Position numbers and translations under genes: made by a program. Below the pieces are notes generated by a model, which was given only the letters and a program-made list of their open reading frames with translations, made no database searches and was not told the origin of the DNA. From the NCBI GenBank assembly GCA_002480735.1, contig DLCS01000158.1, positions 773 through 9,190 on the forward strand: a stretch of DNA of 8,418 bases, given 5' to 3'. Below are positions 5,496-8,418 of this stretch, piece after piece. The stretch comes from Bacillaceae bacterium UBA7792 (GTDB lineage: Bacteria > Bacillota > Bacilli > Bacillales > Cytobacillaceae). How positions within the stretch are numbered: the stretch's first letter is position 1; every line of letters starts with the position of its first letter.

Positions 5496-5851
5496 TGGGT
5501 ACATGGTTATCGATTGCCTTGGGTGGTTTTTTTGGTGCAAATGCTCGTTATCTGATCGGGCAATGGGCAAAGAAGAAGCTAAGGACGGATGTTCCAATCG
5601 GGACCCTGGCAGTGAATCTGATCGGTTCCTTTTTGCTTGGAATCTTGATTGGTGGTTCGTTTGAAGGGCATGTATATCATCTAATTGGTGTTGGCTTCAT
5701 GGGGGCCTTTACCACCTTTTCGACGATGAATGTTGAGGCGGTTCAATTGTATATGAAGAAAAAAATCGCAGTCTCGGTTATCTATTTGGGAATTACTTAC
5801 ATCGGAGGGATACTCCTTGCCTTTCTCGGCATCTACTTAAGCAATGTTTAA
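5495..5851 (+). CDS. crcB2: Fluoride channel subunit CrcB/FluC, second copy
   Basis: A 118-residue membrane protein with four hydrophobic segments, homologous to the copy just upstream. It shows GGFFGANARYL at residues 10-20, Asn41 in VNLIGSFLLGI at 40-50, and MGAFTTFST at 69-77. The family's second pore Phe is replaced by Met78, while the first (Phe75) is kept. Charges support opposite insertion: this copy has KKK near residues 26-28 and 88-90, both in loops. The start ATG overlaps the stop of the first gene in a TAATG junction. Tandem crcB pairs in Bacillaceae are taken to encode the two halves of one channel that protects against environmental fluoride. A long hairpin follows 60 bp after the stop. 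Confidence 0.93.
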   Translation: MGTWLSIALGGFFGANARYLIGQWAKKKLRTDVPIGTLAVNLIGSFLLGILIGGSFEGHVYHLIGVGFMGAFTTFSTMNVEAVQLYMKKKIAVSVIYLGITYIGGILLAFLGIYLSNV

Positions 5852-5911
5852 ACATTTGGAGGATGCAGTATAGAAAAAATCCATTGGCATATGTACTCCT
5901 AATAGCCTACT

Positions 5912-5953
5912 AAAGCAAGAAGCCTGCTATTCGATTAGCAGGCTTCTTGCTTT
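5912..5953. terminator. Long perfect hairpin between convergent crcB2 and yidC2
   Basis: An 18-bp perfect stem (5912-5929 with 5936-5953) and a 6-nt loop. It lies between two convergent genes, 14 bp from the yidC2 stop. No long T-run follows on either strand, only the CTTGCTTT end of the stem, so it is either a bidirectional terminator or an RNA 3'-end stabiliser. Confidence 0.7.
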
Positions 5954-5967
5954 GGGTAGCTATCTAT

Positions 5968-6732
5968 TTACTTTTCAGCCTCTTTATTAACCTCTTTTTT
6001 GTAGAGGCGTCGTGCTAATAATGTTTGGAAAATGAGAATAGTTCCGCCGACAGTCCAGTATAAAGGAAGCGCAGCTGGTGCTTTGAATGAAACCATGACG
6101 ATCATGATAGGAGATAGAAGCCCCATCATTTTCATTTGTTTCTGCTGTTCTGTGGGCATATTTGCCATCGAAACTCTAAATTGAAAATAGTAGACAATCC
6201 CAGCAAAAGCGGTTAACCATAGGTCCGGCTGACCAAGACTAAACCAAAGAAAAGAATGGCTCGCAATTTCTGAAGAACCTTGAATAGCGTAATAAAAGCC
6301 CATCAAAATTGGCATTTGAATGAGAATCGGTAGGCAGCCCATGGATAAAGGGTTGACATTATATTTTTTATAAATGCCAAACATTTCCTGCTGCAAGGCT
6401 TGCTGTTCCTTAGGATCCTTTGTTGCCTTTAGCTTCTTTTGGATTACTTCAAGCTCAGGCTTCATTTGATCCATTTTCACCTTCATTTCTTGCTGCTTTT
6501 TCGTCTGCTTCAGCATCATTGGCATGAGGAGAAGACGAATGATTATTGTTATTACGATAATGGAGAGCCCATAGCTCCCGCCAAACAAATCTGCGAGCTT
6601 ATGAATTAAGGCAGCAAATGGTGTAACTAAATAAGTTTGAAAGAACCCATCATTGTTTCCACTCTGTGCGGAACAGGCCGATAGGAACAGGGTGCTTAAG
6701 GTGATGAAAAAAAGTTTTATTCTAACATTCAT
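5968..6732 (-). CDS. yidC2: Membrane protein insertase YidC/Oxa1 family, YqjG (YidC2) type, lipoprotein
   Basis: A 254-residue insertase that helps proteins enter or fold in the cytoplasmic membrane, alone or with SecYEG. It has a lipoprotein signal with lipobox LSAC and lipidated Cys20, then TM1 (about 54-75) with the conserved groove Arg66 in IIIRLLLMP. A charged cytoplasmic helical hairpin (76-118, rich in K, Q and E) follows, then PLSMGCLPILIQMPILMGFYYAI (128-150, TM2) and three more hydrophobic segments, ending in a basic tail. The ATG at 6730-6732 has GGAGG at 6743-6747, 10 nt away, and overlaps the end of the upstream leader ORF by 11 nt. That leader looks like the MifM sensor, which makes this the inducible YqjG/YidC2 rather than constitutive SpoIIIJ. 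Confidence 0.93.
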   Translation of the reverse strand: MNVRIKLFFITLSTLFLSACSAQSGNNDGFFQTYLVTPFAALIHKLADLFGGSYGLSIIVITIIIRLLLMPMMLKQTKKQQEMKVKMDQMKPELEVIQKKLKATKDPKEQQALQQEMFGIYKKYNVNPLSMGCLPILIQMPILMGFYYAIQGSSEIASHSFLWFSLGQPDLWLTAFAGIVYYFQFRVSMANMPTEQQKQMKMMGLLSPIMIVMVSFKAPAALPLYWTVGGTILIFQTLLARRLYKKEVNKEAEK

Positions 6733-7054
6733 TCAATGATAACCTCCAGTATTTTTGAGAATATGCGCTATTAGATTCTGAAACAAATAGCGCACCATCC
6801 TCATCACTACTAGAGCTTATTTTTCTTCTAATACATTTTATCATCCATGAAATGATGTAATTAGTATGATTGTTTACAGGTGTTTTGTAGAAACCTATAG
6901 AAAAAAATGTCTCCTCTGAAACCGTGTGGTTGGAAGAAATATATTGAATCTCAATCTTCCAAATCCACAATAGGTGGATGAACATGAGAAATAGTCCACC
7001 ATAGATGGAGTACATCGCTGAAAGACTTATAAAATCTAATAAGGACTCGATCAT
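6722..7054 (-). CDS. mifM: MifM-like regulatory leader peptide (translation-arrest sensor of membrane insertion)
   Basis: A 110-residue protein: one N-terminal membrane segment (about 10-32, with MYSIYGGLFLMFIHLLWIW), a polar region with HTVSEETFFSI and KTPVNNHTNY, then an arrest-like end with I67, W70, K73, R76, Ser80-83 and D84-E85-D86-G87. In B. subtilis, MifM stalls its ribosome at an acidic cluster after a similar Arg-Ile-Thr-Thr-Trp-Ile segment unless it is pulled by active membrane insertion, and stalling switches on yidC2. W70 and the acidic cluster have nearly the same spacing here. The ATG at 7052-7054 follows AGAGGTGA closely; an open extension to 7183 crosses the promoter and is rejected. 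Odd points: about 23 residues follow the acidic cluster, and the stop lies inside yidC2. Confidence 0.82.
   Translation of the reverse strand: MIESLLDFISLSAMYSIYGGLFLMFIHLLWIWKIEIQYISSNHTVSEETFFSIGFYKTPVNNHTNYIISWMIKCIRRKISSSSDEDGALFVSESNSAYSQKYWRLSLNEC
6744..6815 (-). promoter_or_regulatory. mRNA fold sequestering the yidC2 Shine-Dalgarno
   Basis: In the minus-strand RNA, CTCTAGTA (6808-6815) can pair over eight positions, with one G-U, with TACTGGAG (6744-6751), which includes most of the yidC2 Shine-Dalgarno (6743-6747). Nested inside is a perfect 9-bp stem (6786-6794 with 6764-6772). Both 5' arms flank the leader's Asp-Glu-Asp codons (6797-6805), so a ribosome stalled there would cover them and expose the site. 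Confidence 0.75.
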
Positions 7055-7087
7055 AAATTCACCTCTATTTAAGGAGCAACATCTAAC

Positions 7088-7116
7088 AGTATAAGGGCAG
7101 AAAGCGGGAAATGCAA
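7088..7116 (-). promoter_or_regulatory. Promoter of the mifM-like leader and yidC2
   Basis: On the minus strand, TATACT at 7088-7093 is preceded after 17 bp by TTGCAT at 7111-7116. The -10 is good and the -35 weak. It lies about 35 bp before the leader's start codon. Confidence 0.6.
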
Positions 7117-7201
7117 TGGTAGTTGTTATACGATAGAGATGAAGAAAGGATTCAAAGAATTTTGTTGGCATGACTCGCACCATGGCGTGAGCTTTTCCGT
7201 C

Positions 7202-7238
7202 AAAAAAAGAGCCACCATTGAAAATGATGACTCTCTTT
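7202..7238 (-). terminator. Intrinsic terminator after bioY
   Basis: On the minus strand AAAGAG pairs with CTCTTT, and TCATCATT with AATGGTGG (two G-T pairs), around a TTC loop and a 2-nt bulge. Seven T follow (7202-7208). It begins 1 nt after the bioY stop. Confidence 0.85.
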
Positions 7239-7239
7239 G

Positions 7240-7812
7240 CTAGGCAGATTGGTTAAGATTGGATGAGAATAGAAGGTTCGCAGATATTAAGCGGTTTCTT
7301 ACAATGATGCCAATCCAGGAAGCGAGTAGAGCTTTAATGACACCGACGATAAGAAATGGGGTAAATCCACTTGCCATAGCAGCAGTCCATGTCAAATCAA
7401 GCGAAATTTGTAGCCAAATCGTTCCAAATGATAGGGTGATGAACATCCCAATAATATTAGCAATAATCGCATTAATCATGGTAAATCCGAGTTTTTCCAT
7501 ATAAAATCCGATCACAAAGGCCGCCGGAATAAATCCGACTAAAAATCCGCCAGTGGGACCAACAAGCTTGGATATTCCAGCGGAAAACTCTGCAAAAACG
7601 GGTACTCCTGCAGACCCAATGGCTAAATATAAGAGGACCGAGATCGTTCCGTAACGAGAGCCTAGAATGGTTGCAGCTAGACCGATTGCTAATGTCTGTC
7701 CAGTTATTGGAATAAGCGGAAGCGGAATGGTTAACTGGGCCATCACACCAATAATGGCCGCAAAAAGGGCGGTTATGATCATGGATCTAAGTTTGATTTG
7801 TTCCTTATTCAT
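7240..7812 (-). CDS. bioY: Biotin transporter BioY (substrate-binding subunit of an ECF transporter)
   Basis: A 190-residue integral membrane protein with about six hydrophobic segments that captures biotin. It can work with the shared EcfA-EcfA'-EcfT module or, in some organisms, alone. BioY signatures are IPLPLIPITGQTL at residues 29-41, a LLYLAIGSAGVPVFAEFSAG segment at about 60-79, and GPTGGFLVGFIPAAFV at 85-100. Length is normal for the family. The ATG at 7810-7812 follows AAAGGAG. No ECF energising genes are next to it, which fits a member that shares a distant module. A BirA-like operator overlaps its start of transcription, so uptake should be repressed when biotin is plentiful. A terminator follows at once, so it is monocistronic. 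Confidence 0.95.
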   Translation of the reverse strand: MNKEQIKLRSMIITALFAAIIGVMAQLTIPLPLIPITGQTLAIGLAATILGSRYGTISVLLYLAIGSAGVPVFAEFSAGISKLVGPTGGFLVGFIPAAFVIGFYMEKLGFTMINAIIANIIGMFITLSFGTIWLQISLDLTWTAAMASGFTPFLIVGVIKALLASWIGIIVRNRLISANLLFSSNLNQSA

Positions 7813-7830
7813 TTTGTATGCTCCTTTCTA

Positions 7831-7861
7831 ATGTCAACTTGTTTTATTGATTGGTTTACAT
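7831..7861 (-). promoter_or_regulatory. BirA operator (biotin repression site) of bioY
   Basis: Two inverted half-sites, ATGTCAACT at 7831-7839 and GGTTTACAT at 7853-7861 (plus-strand reading), are separated by 13 bp. They fit the BirA pattern (TTGTNAACC and complement), one half being slightly degenerate. The site lies just downstream of the -10, over the expected transcription start. Confidence 0.75.
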
Positions 7862-7867
7862 ATAAAG

Positions 7868-7896
7868 AATATAAATTCTTCAGAAAAATATGTCAA
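7868..7896 (-). promoter_or_regulatory. Promoter of bioY (SigA-type)
   Basis: On the minus strand a consensus TTGACA (7891-7896), a 17-bp spacer and TATATT (7868-7873). The start of transcription would fall in or next to the BirA site. The rest of the divergent gap to 8005 shows no clear promoter for the plus-strand gene. Confidence 0.82.
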
Positions 7897-8005
7897 CAGT
7901 AAAATGGACATTACCCTCATTTTTTCTAATATCATTGGAAAACAATAGCAAAGTGCTTATTGATAGTGGTAATATTCATAATAAATAGGTGAGGGGGAAA
8001 GATGG

Positions 8006-8418
8006 ATGAATACGAATTTTGAAGAAATTATTGATTTATCAGCGATTGGTAAACATAATCCAATCAAAAATAACGACATTTTTAGACTGGCATTAGCTGA
8101 AAATCTCCCATCAGCAAACACGGACGAGCAGAAGGTGCTGTTCATCGGGATCGATTTTCAAAATGATTTTTTGGAAAATGGAGAGCTGGCCGTTCCTAAT
8201 TCCCATAAGGATGTGGAGAACACACTTCGATTTTTATATGAGAATTTGGAGAAGATTACTACAATAGCGATATCGCTTGACACCCATAATGCACAGCAAA
8301 TTTTCCATCCAAGCTGGTGGGTCGACCAAGATGGAAATCATCCGGAGCCGTATACGATCATTTCTGAGGAGGATATTAGAGCTGGAAAGTGGAGTGCAGT
8401 TGAAAAACAAGAGGAAAG
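8006..8418 (+). CDS. Nicotinamidase-type cysteine hydrolase, N-terminal part (partial)
   Basis: The first 137 residues of an isochorismatase/nicotinamidase-fold enzyme; the 3' end lies beyond the window. Seen motifs are LFIGIDFQNDFLENGELAVP at residues 45-64, where Asp50 is the expected catalytic aspartate, and SLDTHNAQQIFHPSWW at 90-105, where Asp92, His94 and His101 match the metal-binding residues of nicotinamidases. The nucleophilic Cys and catalytic Lys cannot be seen. Nicotinamidases turn nicotinamide into nicotinate for NAD salvage; related hydrolases use other amides. About 45 residues precede the usual start of the fold. The ATG at 8006 follows GAGGGGG with 8 nt spacing; an ATG at 8002 in another frame meets a stop after six codons. 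Confidence 0.85.
   Translation, partial: MNTNFEEIIDLSAIGKHNPIKNNDIFRLALAENLPSANTDEQKVLFIGIDFQNDFLENGELAVPNSHKDVENTLRFLYENLEKITTIAISLDTHNAQQIFHPSWWVDQDGNHPEPYTIISEEDIRAGKWSAVEKQEE

Noticed and set aside
7055..7183. A longer start for the mifM-like leader, adding 43 residues
   Set aside because: The extension lies over the predicted promoter (7088-7116). The ATG at 7054 has a good AGAGGTGA site and gives a MifM-like N-terminus with the membrane segment at the front.
7259..7504. An 81-codon plus-strand frame inside bioY
   Set aside because: It is antisense to a well-recognised transporter gene and has no translation signal.

Overview
The window looks like chromosome from a low-GC Gram-positive of the family Bacillaceae. 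Ribosome binding sites are strong and AGGAGG-like, GTG and TTG starts are common, terminators are hairpin plus T-run, and there are an S-box (SAM-I) riboswitch, a BirA-type biotin operator, a YidC2 (YqjG-type) insertase with a MifM-like arrest-peptide leader, and a Sda-like sporulation checkpoint protein. I see no mobile element, CRISPR array, rRNA or tRNA. Nothing suggests recent transfer.

Layout. (1) Positions 1-1953, minus strand: a methionine operon, with a promoter, a SAM riboswitch and its terminator, a second structured leader segment, metI, then a homocysteine methyltransferase/methylenetetrahydrofolate reductase (yitJ type) cut by the left edge. (2) Positions 2038-2389, plus strand: a divergent small gene for an unrecognised Cys/His-containing protein of about 72 residues. 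(3) Positions 2400-2642, minus strand: a 44-residue Sda-like gene with a TTG start, convergent with the previous gene. (4) Positions 2712-4299, plus strand: a double-domain gamma-glutamylcyclotransferase-like protein (YkqA type), then a tiny ORF and two small proteins, closed by a clear terminator. (5) Positions 4321-5084, plus strand: a membrane-anchored extracytoplasmic protein whose promoter overlaps a perfect palindrome. (6) Positions 5115-5851, plus strand: two overlapping genes for a heteromeric CrcB/FluC fluoride channel. (7) Positions 5912-7116, minus strand: a strong hairpin, yidC2, and upstream of it a 110-residue MifM-like sensor leader. (8) Positions 7202-7896, minus strand: bioY with its BirA operator. 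(9) Position 8006 to the right edge, plus strand: the start of a nicotinamidase-type cysteine hydrolase.

How parts work together. The methionine genes should be switched off by S-adenosylmethionine through premature termination, and bioY by biotin-charged BirA. The most rewarding section is 6722-7116. The leader encodes one membrane segment and then an arrest-like C-terminal region (a Trp-containing segment followed by Ser-rich and Asp-Glu-Asp residues). The mRNA just after the predicted stall site can fold so that the yidC2 Shine-Dalgarno is base-paired. A ribosome stalled at the acidic codons would cover both 5' arms of that fold and free yidC2 translation. This is the logic known for Bacillus subtilis MifM-YidC2, but this leader is longer and overlaps the yidC2 start codon.
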